Assembly (NCBI GenBank): GCA_021234155.1
Contig: JAJEKV010000025.1
Location: 17,415,094 to 17,479,093, forward strand
Origin: Isoetes taiwanensis
Taxonomy: Eukaryota; Streptophyta; Lycopodiopsida; Isoetales; Isoetaceae
DNA length: 64,000 nt
Direction: 5' to 3'
Positions 35,111-46,148 of the stretch are shown piece by piece. Position numbers and translations under genes: made by a program. Numbering within the stretch: the stretch's first letter is position 1; the number at the start of each line of letters is the position of its first letter. The notes beneath the pieces were generated by a model that was not told the origin of the DNA, did no database searches, and saw only the letters and a program-made list of their open reading frames with translations.

Positions 35111-36180
35111 ACGTCCTAAGAAGGATTGTGCAGACTGTAACCTTTTGTTAATATAATATAGAAGTTTCTTTTTGGTGATCTACCTTAGTAATTGTGCATA
35201 TTTTTTGTTGTTTTCATTTCAGGTCTAGCTCAGAAGGATCACCACCAACCTAGGCTTTGCTTTGTTATTGTCTTAAAACCCAAGCTTAAAGAATCGTGGT
35301 TACTTTGTTATAACTAAACTGCTTTCTTATACCTTGTATAAGTAGACCGTTAGAGCCGCAAGTAGTGTGGCAGCACTGGCTTTTATATTGGGGAATGCAA
35401 CACCATTGAGATCATTGCCTCGTATTACAGAAAATCAAGGTGCTCAATTTAATACGACAACGAGTGGTTGAAAACGTCAAACACATTTTGAATGAATGGA
35501 GTAATCCAGCCCACAGGTTGGTTATAAGGGGCCAATTACTTAGACCTTCATGTTGGTAGATTGTAGGTAGTGATGCGGCAACTTTTGAACATCTTGAGAG
35601 CATGTCCTATTCAGGATCATCAAAATGTCTTGTTGGAGGCTCACCATCAGCTTAAAGCAACGACAATATATTATTAATAAAAAGAAGCTCGTATAAAGTC
35701 CATATTGATTATGAAAAGCTTAATTAGTTAGTTTCTAAAGGTAAGTCTACCTACTAGTTGGATTGCACTACTTAACTATAACTATGAAACATGAAACCTT
35801 TCAGGAGCAATGGTGGCAAATTTCAAGGCCAATAAAGACCATGAAATGACCCCAAAAAGACATAGCACCAGGTTTTCCAATGGTGCCTAGGTAGTCAAAA
35901 CAATTTATCATAATGGCAATGTTGGGGACCATTGAAAGGACCAACACTTTGCATACAAAAGGATAATTGCCCCAAAAATGTCGAATGACCATTGCAGAAT
36001 AGTATGCAATAGACATTGTTCCAGAGAGGTTGACCCGAATACTGTTCATAGTTGACCCAAAGAAGCTGGGATGGCAGATGCAAAACATGCCCAGGTTGTC
36101 TTCGAGCCGAGTAGCAAACTTTTAAGGAATTTTCGAGATACTGTATTGCCTGAGAGTGTTTGATTGACCTGAATAAATGA
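35111..36180. other. No supported gene
   Basis: AT-rich, with short conflicting frames on both strands. Nothing recognisable. Confidence 0.4.
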
Positions 36181-36182
36181 AG

Positions 36183-37585
36183 TTAGAAAGAGTATGTGTC
36201 TAGAAAGGGAAAGTGCTCAGTAAATTTAGGGGTGAAGTAATGGGAAGAATCTAGTCCCCAATTTAGAAGCTCAATTAGCCTACTAGCCTTGCAAGTTGCC
36301 ATCAAATGCATCAGAGTCCCATAATTATCTGCTAAACCTCTGTAGTAGTAGTAGTAGTATGATTCTCTATAGAATTCAGACTGATCTTGTATCATATTCA
36401 TGCCATTAGGTTCTAGAAACCAAAATGGAGTAACCATTCTGTGTGTGCTCTTACAAGACTCTGTTGCCCAAAGAACTTCCTTTTGTAGCACTTCCTGTAA
36501 CCTTTCAAATAGTTTACCTCTAACCTTCCAAGTCCAGTAACTGTTATCATCTTGCACCTGATCCATTGCAGATAATAGTCTCCCTTGGTAAAGGGCACAT
36601 CTGATTGCTTCTTGCATGTTAAAGGTCACATCAAGCTTTTGGACCACAGGTTCTAAGATAAAATATTAAGACATGTGTATTAGTAACTTGCTCATGGCAA
36701 TTCAATTCAAGAAAAACATAAATTTCAGAAAATCCAATATCATTCCATTTTGTATCAAGGTTTGTTTGAGAGCAATTGTGTTTATGAGTAGTTGCAGCTA
36801 GCTCCAAGTCATACATAGTATTTAATTTTAACCAGGTAAGTGAAACCTTATGACCCCCAAACAGATACCTATTTCTATGCTTCCATATGTTCCAAAGTGC
36901 AGTGAAACAAATGGTATTTTTTATATTAGAATTATTGGAAAGGAAGTTCACCAAGTTGAGAGGTCTATCAATGTTAAAATTCCTGCTAAGCCATTAACCA
37001 GAAGTCATCCAACTTAGGACACAAGAAGATATGTTCAGTGTTCTCAATCTGGTGGCAACCAAGTGGGCACTCAGGAGAGATAGCAGATACAGTATTAGGA
37101 TTATTTAACTGGCATTTATGAATCAATTCAAGATTGGGGATACTTTTATTTGCAAGCAGCCAGATAAAATAGCTGATCTTTGGGGGAGAGTATGAGAGCC
37201 ATACATTTTTTAAAGGCTTTCCACTCACCTCTGCAGAAATATTCCAATAGAGTTGAGCTTCACAAGGGATCTGATTGTCAACTAGAGTTTTATAGATGGT
37301 AGACACTTTATACATAGGTTTACTATTTAGGGACCAGTCAGCTTTGTTGACTCTGAGATTAAGATCAATAGACTTCATAGAATTCATAATGTATTTGAAA
37401 GAGATCTATCAGAGAAGGTACCACCAACTTTGCTTTTGAAAGCAGTCCAAGTTGTACACCTATTGTTATGCCATAAATCCCCCAATGTGGTAACATTGTA
37501 GTGTAGCCATTTTGAATAGATTTTAGGATGCCTTAAAGCCATGGGGGAGTCATTGGAGATAGCAAGCTTAGGATTCCATAAGGTA
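36183..37585 (-). pseudogene. Second LINE: C-terminal zinc-binding and RNase-H-side region
   Basis: Read right to left the minus strand encodes the plant LINE zf-RVT domain. WLSYSPPKISYFIWLLANKS is followed by CPLGC, then IENTEHIFLCPKLDDFW near 37010, a C-x3-C...H-x3-C pattern. Next comes ALWNIWKHRNRYLFGG (36905-36850), the usual W-x-IWK-xRN block after that domain, and a tail region to 36183. A TAG/CTA microsatellite gives a tyrosine run near 36350. Several frames are needed. The upstream RT is absent because the LTR at 37586 begins here, cutting the LINE. Confidence 0.75.
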
Positions 37586-39231
37586 TGTGACGTTCCAGGG
37601 GAATATATGCCATAAATATGTATATTCCTGGACCCGTCACTATACAAGTCTACTTTTGTAGCGTTGTATACCTTAGAAAGTGGTAATGGGTGCACATCTA
37701 AGTTAAATGCTTAACTTAGATAACCTTAGGATAAGGCCCATTTCCACATGGCCTTATCCTATTGGGCAAACCGCCACACGGCCCCACCCCATTGGTGCCA
37801 CGTGGCATCCCATATGGACCCTAACCTATATTGGCCCAAACCCTAACCCTAGACCTCTTTTCCTGACTCTAGCACCTGAACACTCATCTACGTGCTCGAA
37901 ACCCCGTTTCGAGCATCGTTCGTCGTAGCATAGCCTTGTGCAGCAGCCCCCGAAGTGTGTGCACGATCTTGGAGGGAGCACGGCTTCGACCATGTCAAGG
38001 AGCATGGAGACGCCAGGAATGGGAGGAAGTGCTTTTGGAGCAGGTAGGTGGACTAGAGTTCATAGTAGTTCATCTGGAAGTTAGCACTCCAGATGGGTCT
38101 GTATGTTGTATCTAGAGTAGAGCCATCCTAGAACCCTTATTGAACATCTTGAACCCTAATCAAGGAACCCTAACTGTAAGTTAGATATGTATGATTAGGT
38201 TAAGATGTTCTTATGATGTTTACCATGATATGATGAGATGTGATGATGGTTGATCATGTTTGCTCCTCTTGTATTGGGAAGGGGGGTCGAGACCTAGTAG
38301 CCTTACTTAGTAATGCTCCTAGTTAGACCCTTTAGTTCCTATTATTATGCGGCCTGTGCATAGGAAGCCACCGGGCTATGGGAGCTATGATGTGACTCAG
38401 CACTACACAACGAAGCTAGAGGCAATGCGGAGGGAGGATCCCTGCTGAGCGTGGCTACTGGGGATCCCATAGTGGGCTAGGCTTATGGTCGGTCACTTCG
38501 TGTGGGCCGGGCATGGGTCCGACACCTCCTGGGGCAATGGTGTCGCCCTGCCTCTCAAGAGTTGCAAGTGTTGGCTTGGCTCTTGTTTCGGGAGGTTAAG
38601 TCGGGGAAGAATCGTGTGTCACCACGACTCTCTAGCCGCCCGTGGAACCTCTAGACCCCGGGAAGGGGAGATGCAACCCTTCCTGCCTCGAGGACCAGGG
38701 AGATGCAACCTGGAGTAGTCCCGATGGGTGATACCATGGGACTGCGTATCCGGAAGGCTAGAGTCATGCCAGAGCTTGATCTAGCCCATCTGCAAAGTAT
38801 GCACAGGAGGGGCGGATGGAGTGGTCAACCCTAGCCATTGTCTATAGCCAGCCCCGCCATTGTTATGACTCGGTCTGCTCTATCTTGAGGCCTATCCAGT
38901 CAGTCGACCTCCTTATGAGTCGGAGCCACGGGTAGGAGCTCTCATGTTTTATGGCATATGATTATCTTCTTTGCAATTATGGATATGTGGATGAGCTACC
39001 CTTCGAGGTAGTATGATGTATTATTATTGCTAGTTCTGACGATGTTTATACTTCCGCCGTGATAGGAGCCCATAGGGGAAGGGCGCACAAGACACCTTTG
39101 TGTCCCCTTCCTGCACTACGGTGATCCCAGAGTGCGGGATAGACGGAGGGTCCGTGCGGTCGAAGGACCGGATGTGGGATTTCCTACGGAGTGTACGGCT
39201 GGGAGCCGTATATTTAGTAGGGAGCGTCACA
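37586..39231 (+). repeat. 5' LTR of the H3-carrying element
   Basis: About 1,646 bp, TGTGACGTTCC at the start and GGAGCGTCACA at the end, directly before the PBS. Internal blocks such as GCACAGGAGGGGCGGATGG match the reverse complement of the LTRs at 879-2442 and 9360-10944. Confidence 0.8.
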
Positions 39232-39232
39232 A

Positions 39233-39244
39233 TGGTATCAGAGC
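39233..39244 (+). other. Primer-binding site, initiator tRNA-Met
   Basis: TGGTATCAGAGC, one base after the LTR end, the same spacing as in the 10-kb element. Confidence 0.9.
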
Positions 39245-39816
39245 GATGTTCTTGGTTGACCAAGAACTAGCACTGACCATATCCTTGAAAGTAGTCTAAC
39301 AGGTTTGATAGGGTGCGAAATGAAAATTTCCACCATGGAACCTCGAAAATAGGAAAAAAAAAATTTCCTAGGTAGTGGGTCCGTAGGAATAGGCTAAGTT
39401 GTTAGATGAAGGAAAAAGAATGAGTCAAATTAATACTCTGGTAAAATTGGAGTGAAAATTATGAATCAGCATCAAATTTCACCTAATATGGGTCGAAGAA
39501 TCATGCCAATCCGTGTCCTGAGTGAAAAATGGCACAAATTCATAATTAACACTTCAAACCATTAGGAAAAATTCGAAATTATAATATAATACAGTATTAA
39601 GTACATATATTAATAATTAAATATATATTGATAATTAGCTATATTAGAGTAATTAATAGGGGGGCTAATTATTAGACCTATTAATGGTAGGGTAATATTC
39701 TCTGGAGCACCTTCCTTTTTAAATATCTTCTTGCCACCTCATTTCCCCCCAAACCTTGCCTACCACCTTCTCTCTCTTGATCAGCCTTACGTCACCAGTT
39801 TCTCAGACCGTAAGAT
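39245..39816 (+). other. 5' leader of the H3-carrying element
   Basis: 570 bases without coding, AT-rich. The first 40 bases resemble the leader of the 879-10944 element. The base composition changes sharply to GC-rich at the ORF. Confidence 0.6.
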
Positions 39817-40986
39817 ATGGCAAGGACCAAGCAAACCTATAGGAAGACTGGCCCAAGGAGCTCACCTTCGATGGCGGCAGCAGCAGCTGGAGGCCACGGT
39901 AAAGAAATCCTAGAGCACCTCCGGCTGAGACCAGAGGAGGAGGCGTCGTCTTCCACTGACGAAACCTTCCACATCTCCCAGGAGGAGGCCCCCAGCAGCA
40001 GCAGCAGCAGCAGTTCTTCGTCGGGAGGCACGCAGCGAACAGATGAGACCCGTCACTTTGGCCCCCTGTCAGACCAGGAGGAGGATCGCCGGGAGGAGAC
40101 CCACGAGGAGCAGCAGCAGCAGCAGCAGCAGCATCAGACCCAGCCCCAGCCGGACCAGCAGGCAACCCCTTCTTCTAGCAAAAAGAAGAAGGGGAAGGAG
40201 AAGGTGAAGGAGTGGCCGGAGGAAACGGTGGCCAGGAATAAAAGAGAGAGGGAGCAGAAGGAGAAAGAGAGGAGGAAGAAGGCGAGGAGGGATAGACCAT
40301 GGGGTACCGTGACTATTGAAGAACCTCGCCCACGCGAGGACGAGGAGGAAGATGAAGAGGAGGAGGAAGATGAGGGGGAGAATGAAGAGGAGGAGCATGA
40401 GCAGGACGTTGGGGAACCTTCAGACCCCAACGCACGCCCACCCTACCCTAAGTGGCCCAAGCCACCTAAGGTAGTGAAAAAGCAGAAGGTGGCCGAGCGC
40501 GAATTCACGCTCCGCCAGGATCATGAATTCAAGCGCAGAATGAAGGTGTACCAGGAGTACCTCCATCGCTGGACGAGGTATAATGATTGGTACTGTAAGC
40601 AGAACGTGGAGAAGTTCGTGAAGGGAGGGCGGCCGAAGAATCGGCCGAAGCCGCCGCCACTCAGGCCGGAGAAGCCGGAGAAGACTCATCACGGGTCAAA
40701 CTCCCGGCATGCTCGGGTGTTTAGGGAGATTAGGCACTTTCAACAGTGCACTAATCTCCTAATAAGGAAGGCGCCATTCGAACGCCTCCTTCACGAAGTG
40801 ATGCAGGAGTTCCGGAATGATTACAGGGTCACACCTCTAACCACCCGGGCCCTGCAAGAAGCATCGGAGGCAGAGCTAATCCAGCTCTTCGAGGAGGGAA
40901 ATCTTTGTGCCATCCACGCCAAGCGGGTAACTCTTATGCCCAAGGATCTGCATTTGGCGCGGAGGATCCGCAAAGAGAGGCCCTAA
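39817..40986 (+). CDS. Giant histone H3-like protein with intact H3 fold, in an LTR retrotransposon
   Basis: 389 codons, no stops or introns, ATG in good context (GATATGG). Residues 2-10 read ARTKQTYRK, matching H3 residues 1-9 except A7Y. Lys4 and Lys9 equivalents are kept, the K27 and K36 regions are not. Then follow a Ser run (~58-70), a Gln run (~98-107), a Lys-rich patch (~118-160) and an acidic Asp/Glu block (~173-200). A basic, Pro- and Trp-rich region (~205-295) comes next. Residues 298-389 form a complete H3 histone fold: [34 protein letters not shown] and [20 protein letters not shown]. The loop-1 length is canonical, unlike CENH3. The H3-H3' interface residues (C, H, K-R, D) are kept. 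Ordinary H3 is 135 residues. It occupies the gag position after LTR and PBS. An incorporated-histone or Gag-like role is inference. Confidence 0.9.
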   Translation: MARTKQTYRKTGPRSSPSMAAAAAGGHGKEILEHLRLRPEEEASSSTDETFHISQEEAPSSSSSSSSSSGGTQRTDETRHFGPLSDQEEDRREETHEEQQQQQQQHQTQPQPDQQATPSSSKKKKGKEKVKEWPEETVARNKREREQKEKERRKKARRDRPWGTVTIEEPRPREDEEEDEEEEEDEGENEEEEHEQDVGEPSDPNARPPYPKWPKPPKVVKKQKVAEREFTLRQDHEFKRRMKVYQEYLHRWTRYNDWYCKQNVEKFVKGGRPKNRPKPPPLRPEKPEKTHHGSNSRHARVFREIRHFQQCTNLLIRKAPFERLLHEVMQEFRNDYRVTPLTTRALQEASEAELIQLFEEGNLCAIHAKRVTLMPKDLHLARRIRKERP

Positions 40987-43799
40987 GACCTCAAGTTTTG
41001 TAATTTTCTTAAAATTAAAGTTTTCCAGTGTAAATTGACTTTTCTTTATATATATAAGTTCCTTTTCTGTCAATTGATTGAATTACGATAAGAAAATGTA
41101 AGTAACTAAGTTAGATTGTAGTAGAATTCTTTGTATAATGCTTAGAATGCTTATAATAGGTTAACACTAGAGTTGTTACTGAAACTATCCTGGGTTCATC
41201 CACCAGAATTGGTCCAGCATACCCTCTGCTACTTAAACCCAAATATCTATCAAGAGAACTTTCCATTTCATAAGACACCACCACTTTTGGAATCTTCACT
41301 TGATTCATTATGGCTATGGAGAATTTTATGACCAATGGATTTACTGATATGTTGTGGTGATTGCCCAAACCTTATAGAATTCAGCAGTTTTTACGCCAGG
41401 CCAGAACTATAGTTTCTAAACTTTCTAGCATAATGGGGTCCAAACATTTCTAAAATTGAAAGTAATTGATGTTTTATTATAAAACATGTTGATTTGCATG
41501 TTTTCATGTTTCGCTGCTATTAGATGACATTATATGAAGTCATCAAACCATATTTAGCTCAAAAAAACTGTTTGAGGTTGTGAATTGTTTCTCCTTTACT
41601 ATAACAAGTTTTGATGTAAGACTTGTGGCCATAAGTTGTCAACTCTAAGAGCTATAATTCAATAATTTTTTTGAAGTCTCCATAGGTCGCGTTGATCTCA
41701 ATTTTCATGAAAGAAGATTTGACACAGAATCCAGGACAAAAATAGAACTAAAATGGTGTAACTAAACTCATATATAAGCTTTCTATGGGTAATAAATGAT
41801 GCATTCCATACATTCCACTTATATCTACATAATAAATAATTTTATCAACTTAAATATGGTGAATAACTATGTATTCTTTATATTTAGAAGTGGTTGTCAG
41901 TACACAAAATTGGAGCTTAGTTAAGGTAATAGTACAAAAAACTCATCTTTTATGATAGGCAATATTTTTTTAATGAATGTGATCCTTGCTTGGCAACATA
42001 GATATGAATTTTATGTTAAAAGTAGCACATTATATAGAAGATTTGTTTTAAAGTAGAAATGGACCACTTCTAGTTTGTACTTAGGCTTGCCATATTTTAA
42101 AGCAAGATAACATTCTTTTTCAACTCATGATTGACAAAAAATGTGATACAAGTTCAAAATATAGTTTGTATCGTCTTAGTGCAAAACATACGATGAAATC
42201 TTCTTATTTTTTTACTATCATAAACTTAGGACATGTGTTTGCTATTTAGGAGTTCCTATTTTAGGTATAATAATAGTAACTTTAGCTTGTCTTTCATGAT
42301 AGACTATAATTTTTATGGACTTAAGCTTCATTGGCAACATAGATCTCCAATTTGATGTTAAAAATAACATACTACTATATGTAAGACATGAATATAAATC
42401 GGCATGGACCATTATGGTCCACAATTAAATGAATTGGGTATAGAAGTATATCTCTTTAAGTATCATTACAAATTCTATTTATTGTTCATTTGTCACTTAT
42501 ACAATGATATGGTGATTTTCTACCTACTCTAACATAATTTTTGGAAGAATTAGTGGAGATTCATATAGGTTCAATTTGCTTGTGCTTCAACATTACCATT
42601 AAATAAGGCAATTCTAGCAATCAACTAATTTTTTCAAATAGAATACTATACATGGAATCTATATATTCTTAAGGCGAGTCTAAAACCAATTAAGATGATG
42701 ATGTTCTGGCTTTTTGAATGATCCTAAGCCATGTGGACCAATAGTAGGAAACAGACGTAGCAGTCTACCTTTATTTTTCATAGTTATAGCTTTTTATATT
42801 TGTTCTTCATTCTTTTGCATTACTTCCACAACTTGAGAAGTTTGAAAATACACATTTTGAGTTCACCATTCAATGCATAGGTTTATGGAATCCATGGAAC
42901 ACGTAATTTAACAGATAACTTGGAATGGACACTAGAAAGTTCTAAACCTCAAGATAATGAGCATTAATTATTTTTAATGAATGGAGTGGTTCATGAGGTG
43001 CTTATATCCAACAATTGAAACTGAAATCGATTAAGATGAGGGAGTTCTTAATTTTAAAAGGAAGGTGGACCAGTAATGGTCCCAGGAAAACAAACCTTTC
43101 TTGATTTCTTGTGAACAAACGCTGTGCTTTTTTAACGTGTTTGTTTTTAGAGTGATTCTATATTATAGTAACCTTTCATAATATGATTTTTTGGAGGATG
43201 AATTTGAATCATTTTACTCCTGTATAGACATAAGTTATCAGTCACTTATAAATGAAAAAATAAAAGAAAATCAAAACTTACATCATTAAGGCTAATGGAC
43301 ATTTTTCTTAGATAAAGCAAGTTGTCTACCACTTATATTCGAAATTTTAGGTCAAAATTCATTTCCTTACAAAAGTTAGAGATTTGATTTGGGAACAGCT
43401 TTCTGAAAACCAGTATTGGTAGAAGACAAATAACAATTTTGATCCTGTTATATTCAAACAACCCTATCTCCCTTCTCAAATTTCAGATTGAGATGCAGTT
43501 TTTTGTGTTTTGCTCTCTAACTCGTGAAAAAAAATACAAAAATAATGAAAAAAATCATAAAAATCTTCTTACTGAGACAATTTTACTTTATCTAAACATA
43601 AAGCAAAACAGACTTGACCCCCTTGCGTTTACCTGAGTGTAACTCTCATCAACGGGGACCAATAGATTTTTAGGTATTTTTTCTATGCAATATGACTGCT
43701 ATATATTAACATATAAGAAGGGTTTGACTGATTATTGAACCTTTGATTTTATATGAATTTTAAAGCAAACAGTGCAAATGCACCTTTTCTGGTACATCA
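40987..43799. other. AT-rich, no gene
   Basis: No retroelement domain, LTR or MITE border was seen on either strand. It could be the 3' non-coding part of the H3-carrying element or flanking DNA. The longest frames are short and low-complexity. Confidence 0.5.
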
Positions 43800-43872
43800 T
43801 GTGACGACTCTAGTGTTAAGCAGCATAAAGTGTGAGCACACAAAAATCAACTTTTGCTTCAAAAATTGGCAA

Positions 43873-43942
43873 ACCGAGTGAGTCCGCGTCGATTGGCCCT
43901 GCGTTCGCAACGCAGAGCGATTTCGCGCGAACCCACCCGGGT
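43873..43942. repeat. 70-bp imperfect palindrome, copy 1
   Basis: The segment runs from ACCGAGTGAGTCCGCG to CGCGAACCCACCCGGGT, with CTGCGTTCGCAACGCAG at the centre. The two halves are inverted copies with few mismatches. It is GC-rich in AT-rich surroundings. Confidence 0.85.
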
Positions 43943-44072
43943 ACCTCGATTTCGAGCAAAATTGATCCAAAATTTGTGCTAAAAGTCAGTAAGTTGCTTA
44001 GAATTTGCCTAGGAACCCATTTTAGAACCAAATTTCAGCAAAAATCATCTAAGGTTGGCAAAATTCAGCTGA

Positions 44073-44142
44073 CCCAGGTGAGTCCACGCCGATTAGCCCT
44101 GCGTTTGCAACGCAGAGTGATTTCGCGCGAACCCACCCGGTT
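44073..44142. repeat. 70-bp imperfect palindrome, copy 2
   Basis: Same unit, 200 bases downstream of copy 1, with a few substitutions (for example CCACGC for CCGCGT, and TTTGCAA in the loop). The surrounding spacer is poorly conserved. Confidence 0.85.
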
Positions 44143-44273
44143 GCCTTGAAATTCCAATTCTAGATGCTCATTTTGCTTGAAATAAGTTGCTACCTAGGTT
44201 AGAATTGATCCAATTAGGCATATTAGTATCTTGCAACTCCTAGAAATGCTAAATTATCCCCCAAATAAGCCCA

Positions 44274-44343
44274 ACCGGGTGAGTCCGCGCCGATTGGCCC
44301 CGTGTTCGCAACGCAGAGCGATTTCGCGCGAACCCACCCGGGT
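44274..44343. repeat. 70-bp imperfect palindrome, copy 3
   Basis: Same unit, 201 bases after copy 2 and about 155 bases before the TATA box. Confidence 0.85.
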
Positions 44344-44498
44344 AGACCTTTTTTGGCCTAGATTAGCCAAATTTGACCCAACAAACTGCCATATAGTGTT
44401 TCTTGCCTTGTTTTGCTTAAAATTGCACTTCATGGTAGTTCATTCGGAGATCCATAGCCTTAGAACCCGAGGCACAGAACCCGAGGCAGACCATAGTC

Positions 44499-44506
44499 TA
44501 TAAAAG
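44499..44506 (+). promoter_or_regulatory. TATA box
   Basis: TATAAAAG followed by GGGG and a pyrimidine-rich leader, 118 bases before ATG 44617. This is a convincing RNA polymerase II core promoter for the ORF and gag-pol downstream. Confidence 0.65.
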
Positions 44507-44616
44507 GGGGTCTCATTTGCCATTTTCCCTTCACCAAAACTGCTCTTGTCATCTTAGGCGATTTTTCAAGCTTTCACTAATCTTTCCAAGTCATTTTCTA
44601 TACCTATCTCTGCTCA

Positions 44617-46148
44617 ATGGCGCCTAGCAGCTTTGTTAGATGGTATGATGCTGCCAACCACATCCATGACTTTCCTGCTGAATAGGCCTTCCAGATGTTC
44701 GACCATCTCTTCGATCTCTACGCAACCTTGACCAAGACACCCTTCTATACTGATATCATTTGCCAATATGATCAACAGATCCTACATTGGAAAGTTAGCT
44801 TGCCCCCTAGGGGAGGGAAATGGGTATCCTTAGAGTCGCTTAGCCAAGCCTTAGGAAGGGAGATGGGAGGATCCAAGGGCAAGAACCAGCTGTGGGATAG
44901 GACACGAACCATGCCCGACTACATGACCTGCAAGCATAATAGGCATAGATATCTCTCAACCCGTGCAGCCCTAGCTCTATTCATGCAGTATAAGTCAGTC
45001 AATAGGGTAGGAGAACCTTCCATTCAGCCTTTGGACCTAGCACCACTCGACACTCGAAGGGACCAAAGCCACATTCACGAGATCGAGTCTTCCGAGTACT
45101 TGTTCCACGGCATGACAGCAGGGACACCAGCATTGCAAATTGAGCAAGACTACGAGCAGCTAGGGGAAGAAAACCCAGGTTGGGAAAGCAGAGAGGCAAT
45201 GAGGATCGAGAGTGCATAGCCAGGCATGATGACGAAATCAGGCGAGCCTATGAGCCACCAATCGGCATCACAGCCCTATCACCAATAGTCATCGACGGAG
45301 AGTACGTCTTGGCAAACGACATCCTCAACCTCCCTTACTACAAAGAAGAAGGGCTTAGAATCGACGAGCTCTTAGGCTTGATGGCAAAGGAGCAGAACAG
45401 CGACCTTATCGACTACTCCTACCAGGAAATCCCAAGGGAGCTAGCAGAGCGGCATTCTTACGCCGGGGAGACAATGTTAGATATAGCAGCCTATGAGCAG
45501 ATAAGGGAGATCTATCGACAGCAGGAACCAATCATCCCAGAGGAGGAGTTCCAAGAAATACAAAGCAGGTTGTACAAACCAGGAAGAGGCCCAAGCTCCA
45601 GCCAAACAGTTTGTTCCAGGAGTATGCGGGAAGCATCCAGTAGCATCAACCTGGAGAACGCAACTACCATGTGGAGGGATCATGAAGACCTCTTGGCATT
45701 AGATGTCTACGGCGGGGCAGCTCAAAGGAAGGGCACATGGTCACAGAGCATAGGCAAGGGCAAGGCGCTCCGCTACTATCTCCCAGTCCTCAGTCAAGGG
45801 CAGATGATAGTCTTTCACAAGGAGTTCAGCCCAAGAGGGGAAGAGTCCGTGGCGCTCCTCATAGCGCTCTCTGGCTTTGGGTAGCACGCCAAGCTAAGCA
45901 GCCATACGGATCATATCATTCTCTTCAAGAGGTCCGTGGCACTCCACTGCCTCGACTTCGCCAGAGGTCACCTCAGGGATGCGACATTGACAGTAGTAGC
46001 GGCAACAGCACCAGAACTCCCGGCGCCTGAAATGGCTCGAGCACTCGAAGGGGGATCTTCCAGGAACATCTTGCGCAACCTCGGCAAAGGCCTTCGGCTT
46101 AGGGACGTCAAGAATTTCTTCAAATTGACGAAGGGCCATCGAAGATAA
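44617..46148 (+). pseudogene. Novel ORF upstream of gag in the Ty3-type element
   Basis: Begins MAPSSFVRWYDAANHIHDF with an in-frame TAG at 44683. It continues MFDHLFDLYATLTKTPFY and past DRTRTMPDYMTCKHNRHRYL. It shifts frame near 45190 to ECIARHDDEIRRAYEPPIG and near 45880 to ALHCLDFARGHLRDATLTVV, ending RLRDVKNFFKLTKGHRR. An unbroken protein would be about 500 residues. It is soluble, mixed charge, with no Cys/His knuckle and no transmembrane segment. I do not recognise a family. Position before gag recalls the extra ORF of Ogre/Tat-type elements, but no homology is claimed. Its last exon-sized part also occurs at 18475-18690. Confidence 0.55.

Larger units (their letters stand above)
37586..43799 (+). 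mobile_element. LTR retrotransposon carrying a histone-H3-like ORF (3' end not found)
   Basis: The 5' LTR (37586-39231), initiator-Met PBS, leader and an H3-like ORF are in order on one strand. The left end interrupts a LINE. No polypurine tract or second LTR was found, so the right edge is uncertain. It may end before the different element at 43800. Alternatively the gag-pol region at 44.6-50 kb may belong to it, as in elements with an extra ORF before gag. LTR length and ends (TGTGACG...CGTCACA) match the family of the 879-10944 element. Confidence 0.65.
43800..44616 (+). repeat. Putative 5' LTR or promoter region of the gag-pol element
   Basis: It starts TGTGACGACTC and ends CTGCTCA. One base later TGGCGCC could be the start of a tRNA primer site, overlapping the ATG at 44617. 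A TATA box and three long palindromes lie inside. No second copy is in the window, so the LTR call is tentative. An internal promoter of a longer element is the alternative. Confidence 0.4.

Noticed and set aside
36342-36362. Poly-tyrosine coding motif
   Set aside because: It is a TAG/CTA microsatellite within a dead LINE.
40069-40430. Long serine/leucine-rich minus-strand frames opposite the H3 ORF
   Set aside because: They are the reverse of the acidic and Gln/Lys runs of the real plus-strand gene and have no independent support.
40720-40983. The histone fold as a centromeric H3 (CENH3)
   Set aside because: Loop 1 has the canonical H3 length and CAIHAKRVT...MPKD is canonical H3. CENH3 proteins usually have a longer loop 1 and diverged fold.
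43800-44616. This region as the 3' LTR of the H3-carrying element
   Set aside because: It does not match the LTR at 37586-39231 beyond the TGTGACG start, and no polypurine tract precedes it.
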